A DNA stretch of 64,000 nt from Maribellus maritimus (GCF_022267315.1 NZ_JAIKLE010000011.1:115006-179005); one strand, 5' to 3'. Shown: positions 55,883 to 64,000, counted from the stretch's first letter. The notes: a model not told the origin generated them from the sequence alone. Made by a program: numbers and translations.

Positions 55883-57586
55883 ATGAGGATTTCTTTTCTG
55901 CTTATTATTCTTTTTTTTTCCTATACTTTAAACGGTCAAAATACAACCTATACTCCACCGGTAAAGATTCCTATGCTTTTAAGCGGAAGTTTTGCGGAGT
56001 TACGCAGCAATCATTTTCATTCGGGGATTGATATAAAAACACAGGGGGTTACAGGGCTTCCTGTTTTTTCTGTAGCCGACGGCTATATTTCAAGAATTGT
56101 AGTTTCTCCTACCGGGTTTGGCCGTGCACTTTATATCGATCACCCAAACGGCACGACAAGTGTTTACGGGCACTTAAAATCTTTCAGAAAAGACATTGAA
56201 GATTATATACAAAAAATTCAGTACGCAGAGCAATCTTTTCGTGTTGACGTTTCGGTTCCTCAAAATACATTTCCTTTAAAACAGGGAAATGAGATAGCTC
56301 AAAGTGGAAACACCGGAAGTTCAGGCGGGCCTCATTTACACTTTGAAATAAGAAATACGGAAACAGAGGAACCTTTAAATCCACTAAAATACAATTTCCC
56401 GATAACTGATAATACGGCTCCCAAAATATTTTCGCTGTTGGCTGCACCGCTTGATGAATTGTCGCATGTAAATTATCAGAATAAGAAAAGCACCTTTCCA
56501 ATCGTTTTTTATGATGGCAAATATCATTTAAAAGGTAATCCAACCATCCCTGTATACGGAAATGTTGGGTTTGCAGTGCAAGCCAACGATTATTTTGACA
56601 ACTCGTGGAATAAATGCGGAGTTTATTCGGTTGAACTGATAGTTGACGATGAAGTTTGGTTTGCCTGGCAATTCGACAAATTCTCGTTTGACGAAACCAG
56701 ATATATCAACAGTTTTATCGACTACGAAGAATACGTGAACATAAGAAAAAGATATCAGAAAACCTGGAAAGATCCGGGAAACAGATTACCGGTTTACTCC
56801 TTTGAAAAGAACAATGGAATTTTCGATTTTAGAGATAATGCCGGACACTCTGTAAAGATGATTTTAAAAGATATATATGGGAACACCTCTGTTCTTGAAT
56901 TTAAAGTAAATAGTATTTTCAGAGAGATTCCTGTTTCAGAAAAGCCATTCGCAAAAATATTTGCTTATGATAAAAAAAATGTCTGGGAAACACAAAATCT
57001 AAAAATAAATATTCCCGAAGGTGCCTTGTATACCGACCTTAATTTTCGTTATAATACTTCTACCGCCGGTGCCGATTTTTTTTCTGAATTACACATTCTA
57101 CACAAAAATACTGTACCGCTGCAAAAAAATGCCGAATTGAATATCAAAACATTTGGAATAACGGTTCCGCTAGAGTCAAAAGCACTATTCGTAAGTGTTG
57201 ACACATTAACCGGAAAATATTACGCTGCCGGCGGTGAATATAAAAATGGTTGGGTAACCGGCGAAATTCGCAACTTTGGTAATTATGCTGTGGCGGTAGA
57301 TACTGTTGCTCCTAAAATTGTTCCGTTAAGTATAAAAAGCAAAAATGCCTTAACTGAAGAGAACCGTATCCGTTTTAAGATTTCCGATGATTTAGCAGGA
57401 ATGGAGAAATATGAAGGTTTTATAGACGGGAAATGGGCTTTGTTTGAATATGATCCAAGGATTGACCAGATAGTACATTATTTTGATGCAGAACGGGTTG
57501 AACTGGGTAAGCGCCATGATTTTTTATTAAAGGTAACCGATTATAAAAACAACACTGCTACCTACAAAGCAACTTTCTGGAAATGA
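55883..57586 (+). CDS. Secreted M23 family metallopeptidase
   Basis: A 567-residue exported protein with a signal peptide (about 1-18, ending LNGQ). The LytM domain (about 35-165) has the zinc motif HFHSGIDIKTQ (His, Asp) and the second histidines in GGPHLHFEIR; GFGRALYIDHPNGTTSVYGHL is typical. Such enzymes cut peptidoglycan cross-bridges. The remaining ~400 residues are beta-rich domains (KMILKDIYGNTSVLEFKV; IRFKISDDLAGMEKYEGFIDGKWALFEYD) that recur in Bacteroidota M23 proteins. All metal ligands are present, so it is probably active. Confidence 0.93.
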   Translation: MRISFLLIILFFSYTLNGQNTTYTPPVKIPMLLSGSFAELRSNHFHSGIDIKTQGVTGLPVFSVADGYISRIVVSPTGFGRALYIDHPNGTTSVYGHLKSFRKDIEDYIQKIQYAEQSFRVDVSVPQNTFPLKQGNEIAQSGNTGSSGGPHLHFEIRNTETEEPLNPLKYNFPITDNTAPKIFSLLAAPLDELSHVNYQNKKSTFPIVFYDGKYHLKGNPTIPVYGNVGFAVQANDYFDNSWNKCGVYSVELIVDDEVWFAWQFDKFSFDETRYINSFIDYEEYVNIRKRYQKTWKDPGNRLPVYSFEKNNGIFDFRDNAGHSVKMILKDIYGNTSVLEFKVNSIFREIPVSEKPFAKIFAYDKKNVWETQNLKINIPEGALYTDLNFRYNTSTAGADFFSELHILHKNTVPLQKNAELNIKTFGITVPLESKALFVSVDTLTGKYYAAGGEYKNGWVTGEIRNFGNYAVAVDTVAPKIVPLSIKSKNALTEENRIRFKISDDLAGMEKYEGFIDGKWALFEYDPRIDQIVHYFDAERVELGKRHDFLLKVTDYKNNTATYKATFWK

Positions 57587-57730
57587 GAGTAAGAAAATAA
57601 CAAGATTGTAAAACGAAATCCTGTCTTTAAAAAACCGCAACTCACAAGCCTCAACTTTAAAAAGACGATTTTAGTCATTCTTCATCCCCCTAAATTCATG
57701 TATTTTGGGAAAAACTAAAATCTCAGGACC

Positions 57731-58912
57731 ATGAAATTTAATCCGGCTAAAGCAATACAGAACTTAAAACAATTTGGTGAATTTGGTGGAGTAAACCCGT
57801 CAATTACCGATTCTTCGACCTATACATTTTTACACGGTGATACAATGGAAGAAACATTCCTCGGACATATGGAAGGGTGTTTTTTATACTCGCGTCACTG
57901 GAATCCGAGTAACAAATATCTGGCTGATGCAATAGCAGCAATGGAAAATACGGAGTCGGCGTGGATAACCTCTTCCGGGATGGCTGCCATCACCTGTGCT
58001 TTGCTTCAACTCTGTAAATCGGGCGACCACATTATTACAAGCGTTACAACGTACGGCGGAACCTATGCTTTCTTAAAAAACTGGTTACCTAAATACAATA
58101 TTGAAGTTTCGTTTGTAAACATTACCGATTTGGACGAAGTAAAAAACGCGCTTCAACCCAACACCAAAGTTATTTATACCGAAAGTGTTACCAATCCGCT
58201 TTTGCAGGTTTCCAATATTCCTGAACTGGCAAAAATTGCGCACGGTGCCGGTGCCAAACTCATGGTCGACAATACCTTCTCCCCTATGATATTTTCTCCG
58301 GCAATGCTTGGCGCCGACCTCGTAGTGTACAGCATGACAAAATTTATAAATGGGAAAAACGATTGTGTAGCGGGAGCCATTTGCGGAACTAATAAATTCG
58401 TAAACCAGCTTTCAAGCGTAAACAACGGAACGGCCATGTTACTTGGCCCGGTGCTCGATCCGCTGCGTTCTTCAAATATTCTGAAAAATCTGAACACCCT
58501 GCACATCCGGATGAAACAACACAGCAGGAACGCACAATTTCTGGCTAAAAATCTTGAAAAAGATGGTTTGAATATTATTTATCCGGGATTAAAAAGCCAT
58601 CCTCAACATGAAATCCATAAAAAATTAATGAATGAAGAATTTGGTTTTGGCGGAATGATGGCCGTTGACTTAGGTACAATGGAAAAAGCATACAATGTAA
58701 TGCAAAAAATGCAGGAGGCCGGAGTTGGATATCTTGCCGTTAGCCTGGGCTATTTCCGCACGTTATTTAGCTGCTCCGGGCACAGCACCTCTTCAGAAAT
58801 TCCTGTGGAGGTACAAAAAGAAATGGGGCTTTCGGAAGGCCTGGTTCGGTTTTCAGTGGGATTGGATAACGATATTGAAGAAGCGTTACGAAAAATCAGA
58901 AGTTGTCTGTAA
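57731..58912 (+). CDS. Cys/Met-metabolism PLP enzyme (methionine gamma-lyase/cystathionine type)
   Basis: A 393-residue fold-type I PLP enzyme. The PLP lysine is in VVYSMTKFINGKNDCVAGAI, the stacking/phosphate segments are in YSRHWNPSNKYLADAIAAMENTESAWITSSGMAAI, and the Asp is in AKLMVDNTFSP. Relatives include methionine gamma-lyase, cystathionine gamma-synthase and O-acetylhomoserine sulfhydrylase. The first is a common annotation for this branch, but specificity is open. Single gene. Confidence 0.9.
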   Translation: MKFNPAKAIQNLKQFGEFGGVNPSITDSSTYTFLHGDTMEETFLGHMEGCFLYSRHWNPSNKYLADAIAAMENTESAWITSSGMAAITCALLQLCKSGDHIITSVTTYGGTYAFLKNWLPKYNIEVSFVNITDLDEVKNALQPNTKVIYTESVTNPLLQVSNIPELAKIAHGAGAKLMVDNTFSPMIFSPAMLGADLVVYSMTKFINGKNDCVAGAICGTNKFVNQLSSVNNGTAMLLGPVLDPLRSSNILKNLNTLHIRMKQHSRNAQFLAKNLEKDGLNIIYPGLKSHPQHEIHKKLMNEEFGFGGMMAVDLGTMEKAYNVMQKMQEAGVGYLAVSLGYFRTLFSCSGHSTSSEIPVEVQKEMGLSEGLVRFSVGLDNDIEEALRKIRSCL

Positions 58913-59122
58913 CGTTCAAATGGGGCAAATCATATTCAAAAAAGTAAAGAACAAGCTTATCGTCCCACCATATTAGTTGAGTGTATTATTTACTGTCCCG
59001 CAGTCATAAAATATCTGCATGCTGGATTGTCTTACACCTACCTACGTCGTTCGAAGACAGACATTTTATTTTTGTAAAACCAACTTAATTCAAAATTCGC
59101 ATTTATATTTTGATTTAATAAG

Positions 59123-59784
59123 TTAATCTATTTTTTTGAGAAATCTATCCCAACGGAATTTACCGTTGTGATAGTTGAATAGCACAAAAATTGCTTTACC
59201 ATAGATATTTTCTTTGTGAATTGGTCCAAAATGCCGTGAATCTTTTGAGAAGTGTCTATTGTCCCCAACCACAAAGTATGTATTATATAGAAAAATAGAA
59301 TCCTTGATTAATTCAAATTCAAAACTTGCAATATTCAAATTATTTGATTCAAAAGTATGTACTTCTTTTTGAGTTAAGATTGTATCATTATTCTCAATTC
59401 TTACCCCAAGCATCGCTGGGCAGAATCTCTTTAATTTCCTATTCTTTATCCAATATTTATGCTTTACAGTAGAAGGATTTAAATAAAGATTACCATTTAT
59501 GTAGATATGCTCATTCAACAAATAAATAGTATCATTTGGGTTACCAATAATTCTTTTTACAGATGGTATGTTCTTTCTGTTGGAAGTAAATAGACATATA
59601 TCATCCCTTCCTATAGACATTTTTATTTTCTCTAATTTATTTACCAAAATAACATCTCCAGGAAATAACAAGTTCTCCATCGAAATTGACTGGACGATAT
59701 ATATTTTATCCCAAATCCATAAACAAAAGATACTCCAGATTAATAGAATAAAAAAAAAATGTAATATTTTGACTTACTCTTCAT
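59123..59784 (-). CDS. lepB: Signal peptidase I, frame interrupted in an A10/T10 run
   Basis: The readable frame from 59680 holds FPGDVILV, the catalytic Lys in SVKRIIGNPNDT and the box E VGDNRHFSKDSRHFG of type I signal peptidases. Read from ATG 59784, which overlaps the upstream gene by 11 bases, codons give MKSKSKYYI, a membrane segment and then QSISMENLLFPGD, including the catalytic Ser just before the Met at 59680. The two halves join only if the ten-base run at 59750-59759 gains one base (or loses two). As written, the upstream part ends after 14 codons. Phase variation, slippage or a sequencing error could explain this. It is the last gene of a peptide locus and may process the 58-residue peptide at 61430. 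Confidence 0.85.
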
Positions 59785-60190
59785 TTACAACAAAATTTTT
59801 CAATTCATTTGGATTATTAATAACATACTTTTTAATCGTTTCATTTTTTTTAATAAAAATCACTGGATAAATATTTATATCAATATCCGAATCAACATCA
59901 TCAAAATATACCAAATCTGGAAAATTATTAGCAAAATCATTTATCTCTTTATAATTATTTCCTAATATAACATAAACAATTCTTTTCTCGTTTCTAATTA
60001 AATCTATTTCCTCCAAAATTCTCTGGAAACAGTCTGGACAAAAACTTGATCGAGTTACAATGAATAACTCATTATTTTTTATTATGTCTTGGTTTAAACA
60101 TTTTAAACTGTATAATTCTTCTAAAGAAGATGTTTTTGAACAAGATACTAGAAAAACAATAAAAATTAAATACAACCTACTCAATCTCAC
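59774..60190 (-). CDS. Thioredoxin-like lipoprotein with CPDC motif
   Basis: A 138-residue lipoprotein. The lipobox is FLVSC (Cys at about residue 17). A thioredoxin-like domain follows, with RSSFCPDCFQRILEEID carrying a CxxC (about residues 53-56) and YPVIFIKKNETIKKYV, where the Pro matches the cis-Pro of the fold. It should act as a thiol-disulfide oxidoreductase in the periplasm. It overlaps the DUF4221 gene by 4 bases. The small peptide encoded two genes upstream has two cysteines, which suggests a substrate. Confidence 0.85.
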   Translation of the reverse strand: MRLSRLYLIFIVFLVSCSKTSSLEELYSLKCLNQDIIKNNELFIVTRSSFCPDCFQRILEEIDLIRNEKRIVYVILGNNYKEINDFANNFPDLVYFDDVDSDIDINIYPVIFIKKNETIKKYVINNPNELKNFVVNEE

Positions 60191-61323
60191 TTCTTTTGAA
60201 TTTTAAAATGATCAAAACAGAAATAATTAATATCAAAATCAGAACTATTTGGATGATTTGCCGATATATATAAACCATCGGGGGCGACAAAACTATTAAA
60301 AAAATAATATGTTTCCTTCGGAAAAACGAAGTCAGCTAATTTATTAATATTTATATCAAAGACTTGTATTCCAAAAGCTGGAGGGAATGAATTTAAGTCC
60401 ATTAAATTATAGTCATTAGAGATTTTTTCTTCCCCAACTTTGTAAAATCTATAAACAATCTTGTTGAATGAATCATAAAATAAGTTACCATACTCTCCAT
60501 TTTTGACTTTGTCACGAAGAATTGATTCTATGGAGGAATCATTTCTTCTCTTTGTATTTACCAATTTTTTAATATTGTTTGTTTTAGCAAAGAATGCCTT
60601 GGTCTTTCCATTTGCATCCAGCATGTACAAACTATCCAGTGCACCAAAAGAATATAAAAATGATTTATTAATCTGAACAAAAGAAAATGAAGGAAATGCT
60701 ACATTTGGATATAGAAATGGCAGTCCTATTCCTGTTTTTCTTATTTTACCAGTTTGACAGTCGATATTGATTGTTGTGGAATATTTATCAAAGTACTCCT
60801 TACTAATATGATTCCAGTTCCCTATTAGATTTTGTGGTACAACGATCTCGTTATTCATAAAATATAAGTTATGTCTAAGATCTGAAGCAGCATAAGACGT
60901 AAATAAACTATCAATTTTGAACGAATAATTTTTTAATACTTTCCCTTCGGAATTAACAAGAAAAAGTTTTTGATAGAATGTAGAAGTAAATAAAATAGAA
61001 TCTTTTGAAATTACTTTAAATCCGTTTGCCTTCCCAATACCATTATTTCCTTCTTTTTCTAAAATAATTTTTTTAATTAGTTTCCTATTTGAAAAGTTAT
61101 ATATCAAAAGTTGATTATTATTACATAATATATATAGTCTGCTTTGATCACCTTTCAATTGTACAAATTGTATATTTATTCCGTAAGGATTTATGGATTC
61201 GTCAACAGGAAAATAGATTCTATTCTTCTTAACTAAATCGTATCTATTAGTATTATTTTCCGTATGATTACCGCAGGAATAGACAACAATAATAAAAGTA
61301 ATTATCAGATATTTTAATTTCAT
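60187..61323 (-). CDS. DUF4221 lipoprotein
   Basis: A 378-residue lipoprotein (lipobox IVVYSC, Cys at about residue 17). The rest fits DUF4221, a Bacteroidota beta-propeller-like family: SRLYILCNNNQLLIYNFSNRKLIKKI, NIDCQTGKIRKTGIGLPFLYPNV, LYISANHPNSSDFDINYF. Members occur beside genes for small secreted NVEALA-type peptides, as here; the function is unknown. It lies 106 bases after the 58-residue peptide gene, with a long hairpin in the gap. Confidence 0.8.
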   Translation of the reverse strand: MKLKYLIITFIIVVYSCGNHTENNTNRYDLVKKNRIYFPVDESINPYGINIQFVQLKGDQSRLYILCNNNQLLIYNFSNRKLIKKIILEKEGNNGIGKANGFKVISKDSILFTSTFYQKLFLVNSEGKVLKNYSFKIDSLFTSYAASDLRHNLYFMNNEIVVPQNLIGNWNHISKEYFDKYSTTINIDCQTGKIRKTGIGLPFLYPNVAFPSFSFVQINKSFLYSFGALDSLYMLDANGKTKAFFAKTNNIKKLVNTKRRNDSSIESILRDKVKNGEYGNLFYDSFNKIVYRFYKVGEEKISNDYNLMDLNSFPPAFGIQVFDININKLADFVFPKETYYFFNSFVAPDGLYISANHPNSSDFDINYFCFDHFKIQKK

Positions 61324-61337
61324 GATTTTGAAATATT

Positions 61338-61400
61338 AAACTGCTTGAATGTATAGTGTCTTATCATTTAATATAAATCAATATACATTGTAAGCAGTTT
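61338..61400. repeat. Long hairpin between peptide gene and DUF4221 gene
   Basis: AAACTGCTT and AATGTATA (61338-61346, 61348-61355) pair with TATACATT and AAGCAGTTT (61382-61389, 61392-61400), 17 base pairs around a small bulge. On the minus strand it lies just after the peptide gene. It has only a weak T-rich tail, so it may be a partial terminator or an RNA-stabilising element. Confidence 0.65.
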
Positions 61401-61429
61401 ATTTTTATGATTCTAGTACATAGATTTAA

Positions 61430-61606
61430 TTAAGAATAACACACACTTCCTCCTGCAGAGACACAAGGATCTTGTGGGTATGGGATAGTTGGATTAAAAT
61501 ATTTATAACCATCAGCATCTACTTTTTGATTTTTATTCGAAAAAATAAGTGCAGTTCCGATCATAGAAGCTAATACAAGTAAAATACCAAGAATTTTCTT
61601 TTTCAT
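61430..61606 (-). CDS. Small secreted peptide precursor with two cysteines (NVEALA-like)
   Basis: A 58-residue product: ATG at 61606, TAA at 61432-61430. The basic start MKKKI is followed by a hydrophobic segment (LGILLVLASMIGTALIF), then NKNQKVDADGY, and a C-terminal tail with two cysteines (YPQDPCVSAGGSVCYS; Cys 48 and 56). The layout, and VDAD in place of VEALA, resemble the NVEALA family of Bacteroidota small peptides. Neighbours are a DUF4221 lipoprotein, a CPDC thioredoxin-like lipoprotein and a signal peptidase, suggesting a processed, disulfide-bonded extracellular peptide. Family membership is by resemblance only. Confidence 0.75.
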   Translation of the reverse strand: MKKKILGILLVLASMIGTALIFSNKNQKVDADGYKYFNPTIPYPQDPCVSAGGSVCYS

Positions 61607-61698
61607 AATAATTAAACTTTAATTTTTTGCAAAAAAAATTGGTTTCCCGATGTATCATTTCACGAGAAGAAGCCATAGCTCCAAAAATTTTTCTTTCA

Positions 61699-61792
61699 TA
61701 TCTTTGTCACATCACCTCCTTTCTGAGTTGGTGGTACAGCGGGCAGCAAACCAGTTTTACTTTTGCGGGTAAAAGTTTGCCGCCCTTTTTTA
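61699..61792 (+). ncRNA. Candidate small RNA with its own promoter and terminator
   Basis: TATCTTTG at 61699-61706 matches the Bacteroidota -7 element exactly. About 80 bases on is a strong terminator: 61741-61760 pairs with 61769-61785 (GGGC, GCAAAC and TTTTAC arms) followed by about seven T (61785-61791). A transcript of about 80 nt would run opposite to the peptide operon in the gap between the glycosyltransferase and peptide genes. No -33 box is obvious. Prediction only. Confidence 0.4.
61741..61792 (+). terminator. Strong plus-strand terminator hairpin
   Basis: GGGC-A-GCAAAC...TTTTAC (61741-61760) pairs with GTAAAA-GTTTGC-C-GCCC (61769-61785) and is followed by TTTTTT. It points away from the minus-strand genes around it. 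It could end the candidate small RNA. Confidence 0.65.
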
Positions 61793-61819
61793 TACCACAA
61801 TTTAAATACTGTTGTTCTT

Positions 61820-63682
61820 TCAATCTATTAATATTTTCTTATGTGTTTCAACACAAGTATATATGTCAAGCCAGTAATATATTAAATCACCAAAATTTCC
61901 ATAAACATTTCGAATCATAAGCAACTGTTTTTCAGAAGACAAGTTCTCAGTCTCTTTAAACTGAACAGACAAATTTTTACCTTGAAGACAATTATATAGT
62001 GTTTCTATTCTTTGCTCCACAAAAGCAGCCCATTGTTTGTTGATGTGTTTATGTTTCTTATATAATTCCTCCGTATGGTTAATTTTACTTATAATTATAT
62101 TTGTATTCACCAGCTTAAAATATTCATTCAAACTATTGTCTGACCTTTTTGAAATATCACTAAGATAAACCCCTAAAGATTTTAACCCTCCCTCAACTGT
62201 GATAGATGTATTTTTGAATTCATTTATTGAGAACATTAGTACATCAGGTATTCGGCTTGAAGTAGAAGTTAAATCCGACACATCCACTGGTCTTTCATAA
62301 GGGGGAATATGAGAAATTGCGTAAGGCAAGTGGCCTATATAAGCGTTACTAAAACATTTTTTTAAAACAGATGCAAAAATTCCATCAGAATTTCTGAAGT
62401 TGGGATGAAATGGAGGTAGGAGTTCTGTATTATCAAATCCAAGGTTCATTCCCAATAAAAACCTGGGAGACCCAACTGTTAAGGATTTGTGAGATTGAAG
62501 TACTGTTCGGCTATACATCTTTGATAAAAAATTATCTGTATCAGAAATCAGTGGGACAAGATTGTTACTTGGAACGAATATTTTCAAAATTGGTGATCCT
62601 GCCCCTGAATCACCGGCTGCTCCCATCATTGTAATCCGAACCTTTTTCTCTGTGTTTAAATTATCAACAATATAATTTGGTATAATTCTGGTTAAATTAA
62701 TTTGATTTCGATACTCTTGAATTAAACCACCCATTGAATGGCCAAGTAACTTTTGATGAATGTTTACCGGATTATGGTGGTCAAATACTAATTTATTGTT
62801 TAATTCCTCTTGTCCAATAAAGAATTCACTCGACACATCCGCATAGGAAGCATCAGAGGTAATTGTCAATTTTTCATCGTCTCCATTTTTTGAGATTTGA
62901 CAAAATATATCATCATCAGTTAAAAGAGAAAATTTACCTGTGGTAAATAACAGAAAAGCGTTACGGTTAGCTCCTGTCCGGTGATTTATACCGTTCAGTC
63001 CCATTAATCCATACTCCACAACATGTTTGGGGACTCTATTTTCTAATTTTTTGCTGAGTTTTATTAGAAATTCTTTTCTTTCATTTTCCCCTACTAATTT
63101 TATTTGGATTTGATACTTTTTATTTAGAAATTCTATATTCCGCTTATTTTTATTATAGTTTTCTACCGTTGAATCATCGAATACAATAAAGTTATATTTT
63201 TGAGTTATTTCATTTAAGCTTTCAATAAAACTTTCAACACTTTTTTTAATAGAATCAGGCCGGTCACGGGTTATCCATCCTAAAGTGTCGATGTTGTGAG
63301 AAACATTTTCAGAATGATTATTTGATAATTTATTTAGAAATTCTGACTGACTTATGAGAAGGCCTAATTTCCACAGTTCTTTAATTGATAATAGAGCCTT
63401 ATGAAAATTAGTTAACCTACAATCTTCAATATATGCAGCATGTTCATATAAGGTCTTAAATTCATTAATACAATCTAAAATATTTGAGGTACTATTTGGT
63501 ACTACACAATGGTTTTCATTATTGTAATGATTATATTCAAATACCCTTCCATTAGGAAGTTGCCCCTTTGATGTAAAGATAGAAATATATTTTTCATCCT
63601 CTTTTAAATCATCAAAAGGGAAAGCTGAGTAAATGCTTCTTCTTAACCGTTTTTGTATAGAGCCTTTAAAATTCATTTTCAA
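61820..63682 (-). CDS. Glycosyltransferase-like protein of the peptide locus
   Basis: A 620-residue cytoplasmic protein. Residues 135-260 look like a GT-A nucleotide-sugar-binding core: GWITRDRPDSIKKSVESFIESL (136-157), NFIVFDDSTVENY (164-176) and LLTDDDIFC, whose DDD at 256-258 would bind the metal and sugar nucleotide. Residues 60-120 (FHKALLSIKELWKLGLLIS) resemble a small winged-helix/PqqD-like recognition fold, which is a tentative reading. The C-terminal ~300 residues have no motif I recognise. It lies upstream of the 58-residue peptide gene in the same orientation. Glycosylating a peptide or a surface glycan are both possible. Confidence 0.65.
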   Translation of the reverse strand: MKMNFKGSIQKRLRRSIYSAFPFDDLKEDEKYISIFTSKGQLPNGRVFEYNHYNNENHCVVPNSTSNILDCINEFKTLYEHAAYIEDCRLTNFHKALLSIKELWKLGLLISQSEFLNKLSNNHSENVSHNIDTLGWITRDRPDSIKKSVESFIESLNEITQKYNFIVFDDSTVENYNKNKRNIEFLNKKYQIQIKLVGENERKEFLIKLSKKLENRVPKHVVEYGLMGLNGINHRTGANRNAFLLFTTGKFSLLTDDDIFCQISKNGDDEKLTITSDASYADVSSEFFIGQEELNNKLVFDHHNPVNIHQKLLGHSMGGLIQEYRNQINLTRIIPNYIVDNLNTEKKVRITMMGAAGDSGAGSPILKIFVPSNNLVPLISDTDNFLSKMYSRTVLQSHKSLTVGSPRFLLGMNLGFDNTELLPPFHPNFRNSDGIFASVLKKCFSNAYIGHLPYAISHIPPYERPVDVSDLTSTSSRIPDVLMFSINEFKNTSITVEGGLKSLGVYLSDISKRSDNSLNEYFKLVNTNIIISKINHTEELYKKHKHINKQWAAFVEQRIETLYNCLQGKNLSVQFKETENLSSEKQLLMIRNVYGNFGDLIYYWLDIYTCVETHKKILID

Positions 63683-63710
63683 TAACCGTTTGTGGAGTTT
63701 GATTTTGCAA

Positions 63711-63848
63711 TTATCTGATTGTCAGATAAGGTATATGCGTTTCAGGAATAAAACCATAATTCAGCAATAATCTATTAATAATTTGTTGGAAAATTGTATT
63801 AAATGATCCGGTAATATCAACGTCTATGCGATTGGTTTGAGTAATCAT
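63711..63848 (-). CDS. Possible 45-residue peptide upstream of the glycosyltransferase gene
   Basis: ATG at 63848 to TAA at 63713-63711. The product begins MITQTNRIDVDITGSFN and ends YGFIPETHIPYLTIR. It has no signal peptide and lies 28 bases before the glycosyltransferase start. It could be a small coupled gene or the tail of a larger decayed gene. Weak case. Confidence 0.3.
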   Translation of the reverse strand: MITQTNRIDVDITGSFNTIFQQIINRLLLNYGFIPETHIPYLTIR

Positions 63849-63949
63849 TGAGTTTTGTTTTCGTCCGGTTAACAACGCCGGGGTTAAATTTGGTATAAGT
63901 TACATATAAACATGTGTAAAAAAAGATATTGTAAAACACAAAACTCTGA

Positions 63950-64000
<51 letters not shown>

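Noticed and set aside
58913..59122. Possible terminator TGTCTT...AAGACA after the Cys/Met enzyme gene
   Set aside because: A six-base stem with a loop of about 20 bases is too weak to call, although a T-rich stretch follows.
61627..61920. 97-codon plus-strand frame overlapping the end of the glycosyltransferase gene
   Set aside because: It runs through the terminator hairpin and antisense to a real gene; no supporting motif.

Overview
The window is AT-rich chromosomal DNA from a member of the Bacteroidota. The signs are a FecI-type sigma / FecR / STN-domain TonB-receptor set, DUF4252 and DUF4221 lipoproteins, a three-parvulin/MoxR/OstA cluster, an OmpA-free TolQ-ExbD-TonB block, RNase Y next to ZapA, and TAnnTTTG-like promoter elements. 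A marine or sediment Marinilabiliales/Prolixibacteraceae-type organism would fit, but that is a guess from gene content. I saw no rRNA, tRNA or CRISPR array.

Layout. 0.1-6.8 kb: envelope biogenesis genes (two parvulin PPIases, a SurA-like PPIase, a MoxR ATPase, an OstA-like protein). 6.8-10.1 kb, minus strand: an alkyl-DHAP-synthase-like flavoenzyme and glycerol-3-phosphate dehydrogenase. 10.3-17.4 kb: a leucine/isoleucine operon (leuA, leuC, a broken four-helix-bundle gene, leuD, citramalate synthase, leuB). It is preceded by a 23-codon Leu/Ile-rich leader peptide and a two-state attenuator, and closed by a strong terminator. 17.4-20.6 kb: a DUF4252 lipoprotein, an M20 amidohydrolase and a DUF1080 hydrolase on the minus strand. 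20.7-23.3 kb: a decayed accessory patch with a tyrosine-recombinase relic, two orphan genes and another broken gene. 23.3-28.5 kb: an ECF sigma / barrel / FecR / TonB-receptor signalling set. 28.5-36.3 kb: aldo/keto reductase, LytTR regulator, CPBP protease, class IV aminotransferase, endonuclease IV and a Tat-type Gfo/Idh oxidoreductase, with decayed DNA between them. 36.3-43.8 kb: a broken sfsA beside tsaD, then tamB and nhaD. 43.9-49.5 kb: a TolQ/ExbD/TonB energy-transduction operon, a YitT protein and a patatin-BamA-like autotransporter. 49.5-58.9 kb: PAS protein, GH16-like repeat protein, nucleoside phosphorylase, SirB1-like protein, RNase Y, ZapA, a coiled-coil partner, M23 peptidase and a Cys/Met-metabolism PLP enzyme.

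The most interesting part is 59.1-63.9 kb on the minus strand. It holds a glycosyltransferase-like protein with a DDD motif, an overlooked 58-residue secreted peptide with two cysteines, a DUF4221 lipoprotein, a CPDC thioredoxin-like lipoprotein and a signal peptidase I. The intact reading frame of the signal peptidase needs a one-base change in a run of ten A/T bases. This looks like a small-peptide maturation/export locus of the NVEALA-peptide kind. A long hairpin separates the peptide gene from the downstream genes, and a possible ~80-nt small RNA lies in the gap on the other strand. The window ends in 48 bases of pure AG repeat.
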